Positions 7,912 through 16,175 are shown, counted from the stretch's first letter. The stretch: DNA of 37,761 bases from Thermoplasmata archaeon (GCA_030039715.1 JASHVA010000048.1:1-37761); one strand, 5' to 3'. Numbers and translations: made by a program. The notes: generated by a model from the sequence alone, not told the origin.

Positions 7912-7946
7912 GGAGAGGTCCCGGGCCGGCCCGAGCCCCGGGCGGA

Positions 7947-7952
7947 TTTAAA
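7947..7952 (-). promoter_or_regulatory. TATA box of icd
   Basis: TTTAAA, the only AT run in the intergenic region, is centred about 38 bp from the icd ATG and lies beyond the stop of the mscS gene. icd therefore probably has its own promoter. Confidence 0.55.
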
Positions 7953-7970
7953 GTCGCGGCCGCCGACGGT

Positions 7971-8888
7971 TCAGCTCTTCGAAGCCGTGGCGCCCGCCCC
8001 CGGCAGCCGGGCGAGCACGGAGCGCATCACCCGGTCGCGCACGAGCGCGTCGTCGAGGACGGGCGTCCAGACCACGACGACGCCGTCCCAGGTCTGGGCG
8101 GAGATGTCGGTGACCTCGAGCCGGGGGGCCCGAGACCCGGGGTCGGGGAACGCCCTCCCGATCTCGGCGACGACCGACTCAACGACGGGGACCGGAACCG
8201 TCTGGGGGAACGTCATGTGGACCCGGTGCGCCTTCGGCACGCCCGGCGCCGGCTGCAGGACGAGCGCGCCGAGGACCACGGAGTTCGGCACCTTCGCGAT
8301 CCCTCCTGCGTCGAGCCGGAGGATCGTGTAGAGGAGCTCGACGTCCTCGACGACGCCGGCGTAGCTCGGGTACATCATCTCGTGCGGGTAGCTCGGCGCG
8401 AACGCGCCGTAGCTCGAGGAGATGAAGCTGACCCGGTCGCCCGGCCGGAACGGGTTCGCCAGCACGAGAAGGAGCCCGGCGAAGACGTTCGAAAGGACCG
8501 TCTGCGCCGCGAGACCCAGGATGATCCCCACGAAGGCGCTCCCGAGGAAGATCGACTCGGCCGAGACCCCGGCGAGGTCGAACAGGGCGAGGATCGCGAC
8601 GACGCCGATGATCAGGTTGAGGAAGATCCGGATCGTCGCGCCGTGCTGGAACTGGCCCCGGCGGCGAAGCACCTCGTTCGCGGCGCTCGTGAACGCGCTC
8701 GCGGTCGCGTACGCGACGAGGACGACCGCGCCGGCTTCGAGGAGCAGCACCTCCTCGTGGTTGAACGGACTGAGGAACCGCTCGTTGAACACCGTGAACA
8801 GTACGTAGAGCGCGGCGGCGAGGACCACCACGAGGATGAGGTTCCGGACGAGGGCTCGAATCGGCCGGGCCTCGGCGGGACGGGCCAT
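7971..8888 (-). CDS. mscS: MscS-family mechanosensitive channel
   Basis: 305 residues. Membrane helices are at about 13-31, 45-66 and 85-105, followed by the pore-lining helix. The MscS hallmark region, FVGIILGLAAQTVLSN followed by VFAGLLLVLANPFRPGDRV, gives the Gly/Ala-rich TM3 and the start of the beta domain. The cytoplasmic vestibule continues through VVEDVELLYTILRLDAGG and PNSVVLG, which match the MscS beta-domain pattern. The channel opens on membrane tension to release osmolytes. An AT-rich patch with TATA-like sequences (8940-8960) separates it from the divergent Orc1/Cdc6-like gene. Confidence 0.9.
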   Translation of the reverse strand: MARPAEARPIRALVRNLILVVVLAAALYVLFTVFNERFLSPFNHEEVLLLEAGAVVLVAYATASAFTSAANEVLRRRGQFQHGATIRIFLNLIIGVVAILALFDLAGVSAESIFLGSAFVGIILGLAAQTVLSNVFAGLLLVLANPFRPGDRVSFISSSYGAFAPSYPHEMMYPSYAGVVEDVELLYTILRLDAGGIAKVPNSVVLGALVLQPAPGVPKAHRVHMTFPQTVPVPVVESVVAEIGRAFPDPGSRAPRLEVTDISAQTWDGVVVVWTPVLDDALVRDRVMRSVLARLPGAGATASKS

Positions 8889-8953
8889 CGGTGGACCGAG
8901 CGGACGGGAGCCATAGCCCTTTCCCGAAGTGAACGATGCGAATATTAGAATTC

Positions 8954-8959
8954 TTATAA
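8954..8959 (+). promoter_or_regulatory. TATA box of the Orc1/Cdc6-like gene
   Basis: TTATAA is centred about 25 bp ahead of the ATG at 8981, which fits a leaderless transcript. It sits in an AT-rich run (8941-8960) that also contains an AGAATTCT palindrome at 8947-8954. Confidence 0.55.
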
Positions 8960-8964
8960 CAGAG

Positions 8965-8976
8965 TGTTGTACAACA
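8965..8976. promoter_or_regulatory. Perfect 12-bp palindrome, candidate operator
   Basis: TGTTGTACAACA reads identically on both strands and lies between the TATA box and the start codon of the Orc1/Cdc6-like gene. A bound protein here would block polymerase or TFB. The downstream protein has a C-terminal winged-helix-like region, so autoregulation is possible but unproven. Confidence 0.5.
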
Positions 8977-8980
8977 TTTC

Positions 8981-10195
8981 ATGCTCCCCACCCCGCACCC
9001 GGAAGTGTTGGCGGACGACTGGCTGCCTCCGGTCGTCCTCGGTCGAGAGGTCGAAGTACGGGAGGTCGTGCGTCGGCTCGACCCTCCCCGTCCCCACGCC
9101 CCGCCCCCCTGGATGGTCGGCGTGGTCGGCTCGCGCGGAGCGGGCAGTTCCTCGGTCGCGCGGCGCGCCGCCCGCGAGGTGGCCGACCGGATCCGGGCGG
9201 CGATCCCCGGATCGGCCCCTCGGCAGCTCGCGGTGAGGACCGCCGGATGCCGGGGGACGCACGGCGTCGCGAGCGAGCTCCTGCGCCGGTTGGACGACGG
9301 CTTCGACGGTCGGGGCTTTCCGATCGCCGAGATCGTCGCCGGCGTACTGCGACGCCTCCGACGCGACGGCCGCCCGGTGGTGCTGGTCCTCGACGACGTG
9401 CGCGCCGGGGGCCCGGACCTCGGACCGCTCCTCCGGGCGATCGGGGCGCCGGACCGGTTCCTGCCGGAAGGCGAGAGCGGACTTCCGCCGTTCTGGACGG
9501 TCCTCGCCGGGACCGCCGATGCGATGCGACGGGCGGAGGCCGAGCTCCACGGGCGCGGGCGGATCGGGCCGTTGATCCGGCTCGCGCCGTACAGCGCCGA
9601 TTCGCTGCGCCGCCTTCTGGAGGATCGCGCGGACCGGGTCCTCGGACGCGCGGCGCCGGCGGATCTCCTCACGAGGGTGCTCGAGCGCACTGTAGCGGAC
9701 GGCGGCGGAGCCGCGCGAGCGGTCGAGCTCCTGCGCCGGACGCTCCTCCCGGGCGCGGCGCGACGAGCCGGTCCGTTCGCACCGCTCCGGCGGCCGGGAG
9801 TTCCGCTCACCATCGAGTCGCGGGTGGTCCGCGCGATCGAGGAGGTCTCCCAGGGGCGCGCGGCGCCGCTCGGCGAGATCCGCCGGTCGGAGGCCCGGCT
9901 CGCCCGCGCCGAGGGGGCCGCCCCGCTGCCCGCGACCACGCTCTGGCGGCGGATCGTTCGCCTCGAGCAAGCCGGTTACGTGCGGCGCGACGTGCGACCC
10001 GGCGGGGTCGGCGGCACCCGGTCGGTGCTGCGCGTGCTCGCCCCGACCGACGAGTGGCTCATCGCCCGGCTTCCTCCGGAAACTCATCCAGGGTCCGACG
10101 CGTGGGCCCCCGCGCCGTGGTCGCCCGGCGGGCTGGCGGAGGAGGGACAGCGGCCGGCGTCGGCTCCGTCGCCCCCGGACGACGCAACTGGCTAG
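8981..10195 (+). CDS. Orc1/Cdc6-like AAA+ protein with degenerate ATPase site
   Basis: 404 residues laid out like archaeal Orc1/Cdc6: an N-terminal GREVEVREVVRRL (21-33), a P-loop region, a Walker B region, an AAA+ lid and a C-terminal winged helix (about 275-355, with PATTLWRRIVRLEQAGYVRR). The P-loop reads GSRGAGSSS (50-58), so the Walker A lysine is replaced by serine. Walker B is VVLVLDD (133-139), with Asp where Glu is usual. It may bind DNA without normal ATP turnover. A more distant STAND-type regulator cannot be excluded. The last about 45 residues are Pro/Ala-rich and lie over the 3' end of hel308 on the other strand. Confidence 0.6.
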   Translation: MLPTPHPEVLADDWLPPVVLGREVEVREVVRRLDPPRPHAPPPWMVGVVGSRGAGSSSVARRAAREVADRIRAAIPGSAPRQLAVRTAGCRGTHGVASELLRRLDDGFDGRGFPIAEIVAGVLRRLRRDGRPVVLVLDDVRAGGPDLGPLLRAIGAPDRFLPEGESGLPPFWTVLAGTADAMRRAEAELHGRGRIGPLIRLAPYSADSLRRLLEDRADRVLGRAAPADLLTRVLERTVADGGGAARAVELLRRTLLPGAARRAGPFAPLRRPGVPLTIESRVVRAIEEVSQGRAAPLGEIRRSEARLARAEGAAPLPATTLWRRIVRLEQAGYVRRDVRPGGVGGTRSVLRVLAPTDEWLIARLPPETHPGSDAWAPAPWSPGGLAEEGQRPASAPSPPDDATG

Positions 10196-12350
10196 CGACC
10201 TGCTCGGCGAGCTTTCGGGAGCGGAGCGCCCGCTCGATCCGGTCGAGCGGGGCCTGACGCAGTGACTCCCGGTCGGGATATCCCGCCTGGTAGAGCAGCC
10301 GGGCGCGCACTCTTCCGATCCCGCGGAGACGGACCAGGTCGAGGAGCTCCTCCCGGGCGCCGTAACGGACGCGCGTCGCGAGGTCGTCGATCGAGCGGCC
10401 GAGCCGCCGCTGGAACCGGGCGGCGAGCCGGCCGGCGCCGAAGAGGATCCACTCCGCGTCCTCGACCTTGGTCCGGAGGTCGCCGGCCCCGATCCCGTAC
10501 CGCTCCGAGATCTCGAGGATCGGTACCTCGTCGACCCAGGCCTCCAGCACCGAGGCGGTCTTGAGCGTCGAGAGGAACGTCTCGAGCTCCAGCTCGAGCG
10601 GGGGCTCCTCCGGCTTCACGAGCAGCTCCTCCACCTCGTCCGTGTACCGCGCGAGGAGGTCGGCTTCGTCGCCCCGTCGGAGGAAGAGCGGCGGGAGGTC
10701 GGGAGTCGCCGCGATCGCGGCGAGCAGCGGGAAGACGCCGACCCCGAGGGGCGCCCGCTCGAGGACACCGCGGAGGACGACCGCGCTCAGCGGGTCGAGG
10801 TACAGCTCGCTCGTGAGCGCACCGAACGGCGTCGCCGCGAGCGCGGGAGCCGGGCGGAGGAAGTCGTTCGCCTCGAGGAACCGTCGCACGGTCGTCACGG
10901 TGTCGCGGAGCTCGGCGAGCGGGAGCGTGTGCCCGTAGAACGTGGCGGCGAAGAACGACTCGAGCTCCTCCTCGCTGCGGACCGCCCGACTCGCGACGAG
11001 CGCGAGTACGTGCATCCGGAGCGCCGGCTCGGCCGCGAGCCGGCTCACCACGTTCTCGGGCTCGGCGGAGAGGTACGTGTCGAGGAGTCGGTCCTCGTCA
11101 TCCGCGGTGCGCGCGACCAAGAGCGCCTCCCCCTCGGAGTCGAAGCGAGGACGTCCGGCGCGCCCCAGCATCTGGAGGACCTCGGTCGCGGGGATCGGGG
11201 CCTGCATCCCGAGCCGATCGTCGTACCGCGTCGTGTCGCGTACGATCACGCGCCGTGCCGGCAGGTTGATCCCCGCGGCGAGGGTCGGCGTCGCCACGAG
11301 CGCTTTCAGGATCCGGTCGCGGAACGCGTGCTCGACGATCCGCCGCTCGGGGTTCGTGAGCGAGGCGTTGTGGAACGCGACGCCGTTCGGTAGCAGCTCG
11401 CCGAGTCGACGGAGCCCCTGGGTCTCCTCGTCGGAGACGCCCCCGAGCTCGTCGACCGACTCCTTCGCCCGCCGCCGCTCCTCCGGCGTCAGTACGGCGC
11501 GGACGGTCGGGACCAGCGCCTCCGCGACCTGCTCGCTCGCCTTGCGGGTGTTGACGAAGACGAGCGCCTGGCCCCCGTCCTGGAGCACGGAGCGCACGAG
11601 TCGGGGGATCGCCTCGGTGTTTCCGGGGATTTCACGGGTCGACAGGTCGGTGAAGGTGATCCGGCCGTCGAAGTAGACGCCCCGCTTGAGCGGCACGGGC
11701 CGGAAGTCGGAGGCGACGTGCCGTGCACCGAGCCACTCGGCCAGCTCCTCGGAGTTGCCGACCGTGGCGGAGAGCGCCACGATCTGGAGATCGGGGTACG
11801 CGCGTCGGAGGCGGGTCAGGCTCACCTCGAGCGTCGGGCCGCGGTCGGGGTCCCGGAGCAGGTGCACCTCGTCCGCGACGACGACGCCCAGCCGGTCGAG
11901 CCAGGGGCTCCCCCGGCGGAGGAGGCCGTCCGCCTTCTCGCTGGTCGCCACGAGGACGTCGAGCCGCTCGAGCTTCTCGGCGGGAAGGTCGAAGTCGCCG
12001 ATCGATACGCCCACCTTGAGGCCCAGCGGTTCGAACCGCGCGAGCTCCTCGGCCTTCTCCTGCGCGAGCGCGCGAAGCGGGACGAGATAGAGGCCCGTCC
12101 GATGGACCCGGGCGGCCCGCAGGAGCGCGAGGTACGCGACCAGCGACTTGCCGCTCGCGGTCGGTGCGGCGAGCACGAGGGACTCCCCCGCCATGACCGG
12201 CGGGATCGCCTCGGCCTGGGGGGGAAAGAGCCGCGTGATGCCGTCCGCCCGCAGCACCTCTTGGAGCGCCGCATCGAGAGCGGTCGCCCCGAGCTCGACC
12301 AGCCCGTCCGGTGGGCGTGGGGGGGCGGCGGGTGAGGTCGGAGTCGGCAC
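10059..12350 (-). CDS. hel308: Hel308 (Ski2-like) DNA helicase
   Basis: 763 residues, a superfamily 2 helicase that unwinds lagging strands at stalled forks. Visible motifs are the Q-motif LFPPQAEAI (41-49), Walker A APTASGKS (62-69), DEVH (160-163), SAT (194-196), GINLPARRV (360-368) and motif VI QMLGRAGRP (393-401). A winged-helix and ratchet region follows, then a helix-hairpin-helix near 675-695 (LVRLRGIGRVRARLLYQAG). The Pro/Ala/Arg-rich C-terminus ends in RRTLDEF, a weak PCNA-interaction-like motif. The start is GTG, 21 nt after the stop of the acyl-CoA dehydrogenase gene on the same strand, so they are probably co-transcribed. The 3' end overlaps the convergent Orc1/Cdc6-like gene by 137 bp. 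Confidence 0.93.
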   Translation of the reverse strand: MPTPTSPAAPPRPPDGLVELGATALDAALQEVLRADGITRLFPPQAEAIPPVMAGESLVLAAPTASGKSLVAYLALLRAARVHRTGLYLVPLRALAQEKAEELARFEPLGLKVGVSIGDFDLPAEKLERLDVLVATSEKADGLLRRGSPWLDRLGVVVADEVHLLRDPDRGPTLEVSLTRLRRAYPDLQIVALSATVGNSEELAEWLGARHVASDFRPVPLKRGVYFDGRITFTDLSTREIPGNTEAIPRLVRSVLQDGGQALVFVNTRKASEQVAEALVPTVRAVLTPEERRRAKESVDELGGVSDEETQGLRRLGELLPNGVAFHNASLTNPERRIVEHAFRDRILKALVATPTLAAGINLPARRVIVRDTTRYDDRLGMQAPIPATEVLQMLGRAGRPRFDSEGEALLVARTADDEDRLLDTYLSAEPENVVSRLAAEPALRMHVLALVASRAVRSEEELESFFAATFYGHTLPLAELRDTVTTVRRFLEANDFLRPAPALAATPFGALTSELYLDPLSAVVLRGVLERAPLGVGVFPLLAAIAATPDLPPLFLRRGDEADLLARYTDEVEELLVKPEEPPLELELETFLSTLKTASVLEAWVDEVPILEISERYGIGAGDLRTKVEDAEWILFGAGRLAARFQRRLGRSIDDLATRVRYGAREELLDLVRLRGIGRVRARLLYQAGYPDRESLRQAPLDRIERALRSRKLAEQVASQLRRPGATEPTPAAVPPPPARRATTARGPTRRTLDEFPEEAGR

Positions 12351-12371
12351 GAGGGTCTCGAGCGCGGCGTC

Positions 12372-13508
12372 CTAGTAATCGTTTGGTGAGCGTTCGCCGG
12401 CGCTGAGGTCCCGCGCGAGGATCAGCTCCTGGATCTCCGTCGTCCCCTCGACGATCGGGAAGACCCGGGCGTCTCGCCAGAGGCGCTCCGCCGGGTGGCC
12501 CGGACGCGCGCCGTCCGGCGCCGCGACCTCGACGCCCGAGGACGCGATGGCGACGGCCGCGCGGGAGGCGACGAGCTTGGCGACGGACGCCGCACGGACG
12601 AACGGCTGGCCGGCGTCCTTCGCCGCCGCGGCCTCCCGAACGAGAGCCCGCGCGCTCGCGAGCTCCGAGTAGGCGATCGCGAGGCGCGTTCGCTTCCAAT
12701 CGGCGTCGTCGTCGCGGATCGAAGAACGCATGGTCTCGAACGCCGCCTCGGCGACGCCCAGGGCGCACGCCGCGATCCCAACGCGACCTCCCGACAGGGC
12801 GGAGAGGGCGATCTTGAGGCCCGAGCCCTCCGGACCGAGCAGCGAATCCGCAGGCAGGTGGACCCCATCGAGCACGAGCTCGGTCGTCTCGCTGCCGCGG
12901 AGGCCGAGCTTATCGAGGCGCTGGGCGACCGAGAAGCCGGGGGTCCCGGGAGGTACGACGAACGCGGAGATTCCGGCGCTGCCGAGTCCCGCGTCCCGGG
13001 TCGCGAAGACGAGGATCGTCCCGGCGGAGACCGCGTTCGAGGTGAACATCTTGGTCCCCCGCAGCACGAACTCCCCGCCGACGCGCTCGTAGCGCGTGCG
13101 AATCGCCGCCGCATCCGAGCCGGCCCCCGGTTCGGTGAGCGCGAACGCGCCGATCCGCTCGCCCCGCGCGAGCGGGCGCAGCAGTCGCTCCTTCTGATCC
13201 GGCGTACCCCAGGCGAGGATCGGCTGGGCGCAGACCGACAGGTGGACGGCGAGCGTGACCGCGACCGCGGCGCTGGCGCGAGAGAGCTCGTCGAGCACGG
13301 CGACCGTCGCGGCGGTGTCGCCGCCCGCGCCCTCCCACTCGGGCGGCAGCCCGAGCCCGAAGAACCGCTCCGAGCCGAGCGCGGCGAGGACGGTGTCGGG
13401 CACGCGGTCCCCGCGGTCGATCTCGACCGCGAGCGGGCGGACATGTCGCTCCGCGAACTCGCGGGCCCGGCGCCTCCACTCCGACGCCGAAACGGGGGTG
13501 GCGGCCAT
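12372..13508 (-). CDS. Acyl-CoA dehydrogenase
   Basis: 378 residues, an FAD enzyme that introduces the alpha-beta double bond into acyl-CoA. The flavin and substrate region has ALTEPGAGSDAAAIRT (about 122-137), and the central segment GTKMFTSNA is typical of the family. SALSGGRVGIAACALG corresponds to the conserved start of the C-terminal helical domain. The catalytic Glu lies in IVEGTTEIQELI near the C-terminus. The ATG is about 28 bp from the TATA palindrome at 13532-13539, so the mRNA is probably leaderless. No other beta-oxidation gene is nearby, and the substrate chain length cannot be read from the sequence. It precedes hel308 in the same direction. Confidence 0.92.
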   Translation of the reverse strand: MAATPVSASEWRRRAREFAERHVRPLAVEIDRGDRVPDTVLAALGSERFFGLGLPPEWEGAGGDTAATVAVLDELSRASAAVAVTLAVHLSVCAQPILAWGTPDQKERLLRPLARGERIGAFALTEPGAGSDAAAIRTRYERVGGEFVLRGTKMFTSNAVSAGTILVFATRDAGLGSAGISAFVVPPGTPGFSVAQRLDKLGLRGSETTELVLDGVHLPADSLLGPEGSGLKIALSALSGGRVGIAACALGVAEAAFETMRSSIRDDDADWKRTRLAIAYSELASARALVREAAAAKDAGQPFVRAASVAKLVASRAAVAIASSGVEVAAPDGARPGHPAERLWRDARVFPIVEGTTEIQELILARDLSAGERSPNDY

Positions 13509-13531
13509 CCGCCCAGGGGACCCCGACGAAC

Positions 13532-13539
13532 CCTTAAGG
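13532..13539. promoter_or_regulatory. Shared palindromic TATA-like box for acyl-CoA dehydrogenase and rqcH
   Basis: CCTTAAGG is a perfect palindrome. Its centre lies about 28 bp from the acyl-CoA dehydrogenase ATG and about 42 bp from the preferred rqcH GTG. It is the only AT-containing run in the intergenic region. Confidence 0.55.
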
Positions 13540-13576
13540 AATGACGTCGGGTCGCCGGGCCGCGGAGGAGAGTCGA

Positions 13577-15472
13577 GTGCCGCCGACCGCGAAGGACCGG
13601 TTCACCTCGCTCGATACGCTCGCGCTGGTGCGGGAGCTTCGGGGATTCGGCCGGGCCTGGGTCGACAAGGCGTTTGACGTCACGACGGGCGGCTGGTCGC
13701 TCGCTCTTCGCTCGCCCGGTGAGGGCCGACGGGAGCTCCTCCTCGTGCCCGGGCGGTACGCTGCGCTGCTCCCCTCCGGGCTCGTCGAGCACGCCGGCGA
13801 ACTCTCCCCTCTCGCGAAGGAACTGCGGCGGGTCCTGGTCGGTGCCGGGCTCGAGAGCGCTTCCGAGCCCGGAGGAGAGCGGTACCTCGAGATCCGCTTC
13901 GGGCGACGGGACAACCCCGAAGCGATCGTGCTCGCGCTCGAGATGTTCGGGGAAGGCAACCTCCTGCTCGCCGAGGGCGGTCGGCTCGTGGCGGTGGCGC
14001 GCGCCCGCCGCTGGGCCCACCGCGTCGTGCGGGCCGGCGGAGAGTACGCGCGCCCCCCCGTCCGGACGGACCCGTGGTCGGTCGACCGGGCGACGCTCGG
14101 CGCCGAGCTCGCCCGCTCCCGCAGCGACCTCGCGAGCACGTTGGCGGCGCGGCTGTCGTTCGGTGGTCCGGTCGCCGAGGAGTTGGTGGTGCGCGCCGGC
14201 CTCGATGGGAGCGGGCCGTCCGCCGCCCAGCCGGCCGACGCCGTCGACCGGCTGTCCGCGGCCGTCGCGGAGCTTCTCGCCGAGGTCGGCGAAGCGCCGC
14301 GAGGATTTCTCTACGTCAAAGACGGAACGGCGATCGATGCCACTCCGTACCCGTCGCGACGCTGGGCCAGCGAGCACGCGACCGAAGAAGCTCGGCCGAC
14401 GTTCTCGGAGGCGGCGTTCGAGTACTTCCGGGCGCTCGTTCCCGCTCCCGCCAACGCCGCGGAGGCCGCCGCGACGCGGCAGCGGCAGAGTCTCGAACGG
14501 CTCCGGGAGCAACAGCGCGCCGCGGTGGGTACCCTGTCCGAATCGATCGACCGGGAGCGAGCGGCGGCCGAGGCGATTTACGCGAACTATCCCGCCGCCG
14601 AAGCGGCCCTCGAAGCCGCGCGCGCCGAAGCAGCGCACGTCGCCGACATCACGGTCACGCTCGGGGACGTTGAGGTCTCCCTGCAGATCGATCGGTCGCC
14701 GCGCGAGTCCGCCCAGGCGATCTACGACGAGGTGAAGCGGTTGCAGTCGAAGCTCGCGGGGGCCCGAACGGCGCTCGCGGAGACCGAGGCCAAGGTCGCC
14801 CGGCCTTCGACCGAGCCGGAGCCGGGCGCCCCCGCGGGGCTCGTCGCGCCGACCCGGCGGCGCGCGCCGCACTGGTTCGAGCGGTTCCGCTGGTTCGTCA
14901 GTTCGGAGGGCGTGGTCGTCATCGCGGGCCGCGACGCGGCATCGAACGACCTCGTTGTCCGGCGCAACCTCAAGGACGGGGACGTCTACGTGCATGCCGA
15001 CCTCCACGGCGCGGCGAGCGTCGTCGTGAAGCATCCTCCGCCGGGACGACCCCCGATCGGCGAGGCGACGCTCCGCGAAGCCGGCCAGTGGGCAGTCGTT
15101 TACTCGAAGGCGTGGCGCGCCGGTCTCGCCTCGGCGTCGGCGTTCTGGGTGACCCCCGAGCAGGTGTCGAAGTCGGGGGCGAGCGGAGAGTTCGTAGCGA
15201 AAGGGGCGTGGGCGATCCACGGCACGAAGCACGTGCTCCGGGACCTGCCGACCGAGATCGCACTCGGCACGATCGACTACGACGGAGAGACCCTGTGGAC
15301 CGCGGCGCCGCCGGCCGCGTTTCGGACCCGGGGGACCGTCCGGGCCGTGCTCCTGCCGGGCCCGGAGCGGGAGCGGGACGCCCTCGAGCGGGCGCTCGTC
15401 GGCGAGCTCGGCCTGAACCGAACGCGTCTCCAGTCGCTGCTCCCCGCGGGCGGACTCGCCCGCCGAGCGTAG
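13577..15472 (+). CDS. rqcH: Archaeal RqcH (NEMF/Rqc2, NFACT family), ribosome-associated quality control
   Basis: About 631 residues. RqcH/NEMF proteins bind stalled 50S subunits carrying peptidyl-tRNA and recruit tRNA for C-terminal tailing. An NFACT-N domain starts at SLDTLALVRELRGFGRAWVD. Helical and coiled-coil segments follow in the middle (about 300-410, rich in Glu, Ala and Arg). The NFACT-R domain contains VVIAGRDAASNDLVVRRNL, with its Asp-Arg-type core, and YVHADLHGAASVVVK. I chose the GTG at 13577: it has GGAGGAG 7 nt upstream and lies at the right distance from the TATA. An in-frame ATG at 13541 abuts the TATA box and is unlikely. The 3' end overlaps the convergent zinc-finger gene by 196 bp. 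Confidence 0.9.
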   Translation: MPPTAKDRFTSLDTLALVRELRGFGRAWVDKAFDVTTGGWSLALRSPGEGRRELLLVPGRYAALLPSGLVEHAGELSPLAKELRRVLVGAGLESASEPGGERYLEIRFGRRDNPEAIVLALEMFGEGNLLLAEGGRLVAVARARRWAHRVVRAGGEYARPPVRTDPWSVDRATLGAELARSRSDLASTLAARLSFGGPVAEELVVRAGLDGSGPSAAQPADAVDRLSAAVAELLAEVGEAPRGFLYVKDGTAIDATPYPSRRWASEHATEEARPTFSEAAFEYFRALVPAPANAAEAAATRQRQSLERLREQQRAAVGTLSESIDRERAAAEAIYANYPAAEAALEAARAEAAHVADITVTLGDVEVSLQIDRSPRESAQAIYDEVKRLQSKLAGARTALAETEAKVARPSTEPEPGAPAGLVAPTRRRAPHWFERFRWFVSSEGVVVIAGRDAASNDLVVRRNLKDGDVYVHADLHGAASVVVKHPPPGRPPIGEATLREAGQWAVVYSKAWRAGLASASAFWVTPEQVSKSGASGEFVAKGAWAIHGTKHVLRDLPTEIALGTIDYDGETLWTAAPPAAFRTRGTVRAVLLPGPERERDALERALVGELGLNRTRLQSLLPAGGLARRA

Positions 15473-16080
15473 ACCCGCTGCACCTCGTCGGCCGGGAACC
15501 GGTCGCCGGGTCGCTTCCACGTCCGGCCCCGGGCCCGAACCCCGACGACTTCCACCGAGCCGCCGTCCAGCGAAAGGACGTCGCCGACCCCGACCTCGCT
15601 GTCCGGCGGCGCCGACCACGGCGCCGACCGGGTCCGAGCGGCCTCGACGATCGAGACCGGGACGAGACGCGGGCCGTGCGGGGTCGCCCAGATCACGGAA
15701 AGCTCGTCCGAGACGGCCGCCCGCACGGTGGCGCCGGCCCGGTCGTCCAGGCGGCGGATCCGAAGCTCCCCCGACGCACCAGGAATGCCGGAGCCGACCT
15801 GGACGCGACGGTAGCGAGGAAGCCGGATCCGCTGGTGCGTCGAGCGTCCGCCCTCGGAGACGATCAAGGACACCTCCACCTCGCTCGGTGTCGCCTCGCG
15901 GAAAGGATGCGTCCCGCGGCACTCCTGGCACCGGGCGACGCCCGACCAGCCGCCGCCCGGAACCTGCCCCGAGCGGTCCCATCGAAGGATCCGATGGCTC
16001 GTGACCCGTCCGCAAGTTTCGCACGGAAGGCTCGCGACGCCGAGACGCGCTCGCGAGGAGTCCGGCGGCCGCTCCGGCAT
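15277..16080 (-). CDS. HVO_0476-like archaeal zinc-finger protein with an overprinted C-terminal tail
   Basis: About 267 residues from the ATG at 16080; further upstream in-frame starts would sit on the TATA box. The N-terminus has two CxxC pairs (CETCG, CQECR) about 30 residues apart, forming a zinc ribbon. A beta-rich region follows with VSLIVSEGGRSTHQRIRLP, VGVGDVLSLDGGSVEVVGV and a closing DEVQRVYARR. The domain resembles the uncharacterised archaeal zinc-finger family of about 190 residues, whose members usually stop near this point. Here the frame continues about 63 residues as Arg/Ser/Pro-rich sequence lying exactly antisense to the 3' end of rqcH. The extension probably arose by loss of the original stop codon. 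Function unknown. Confidence 0.75.
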   Translation of the reverse strand: MPERPPDSSRARLGVASLPCETCGRVTSHRILRWDRSGQVPGGGWSGVARCQECRGTHPFREATPSEVEVSLIVSEGGRSTHQRIRLPRYRRVQVGSGIPGASGELRIRRLDDRAGATVRAAVSDELSVIWATPHGPRLVPVSIVEAARTRSAPWSAPPDSEVGVGDVLSLDGGSVEVVGVRARGRTWKRPGDRFPADEVQRVYARRASPPAGSSDWRRVRFRPSSPTSARSRASRSRSGPGRSTARTVPRVRNAAGGAAVHRVSPS

Positions 16081-16140
16081 CGTCCCACGCAGGTCCGCTC
16101 GCGGGGATGACAGTTCCGGCCCAACCTCCGGGTCCGGCAA

Positions 16141-16150
16141 GATTTGTATG
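16141..16150. promoter_or_regulatory. TATA-like patch between the zinc-finger gene and ugd
   Basis: GATTTGTATG is the only AT-rich run here. On the plus strand it lies about 30 bp from the ATG at 16176. On the minus strand it lies about 66 bp from the ATG at 16080. Confidence 0.5.
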
Positions 16151-16175
16151 CGTCGGCGACGCTGGGCCGGGGACG

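Noticed and set aside
13541-13576. ATG at 13541 as the rqcH start
   Set aside because: It lies two bases after the CCTTAAGG box, upstream of any likely transcription start. The GTG at 13577 has GGAGGAG in front.
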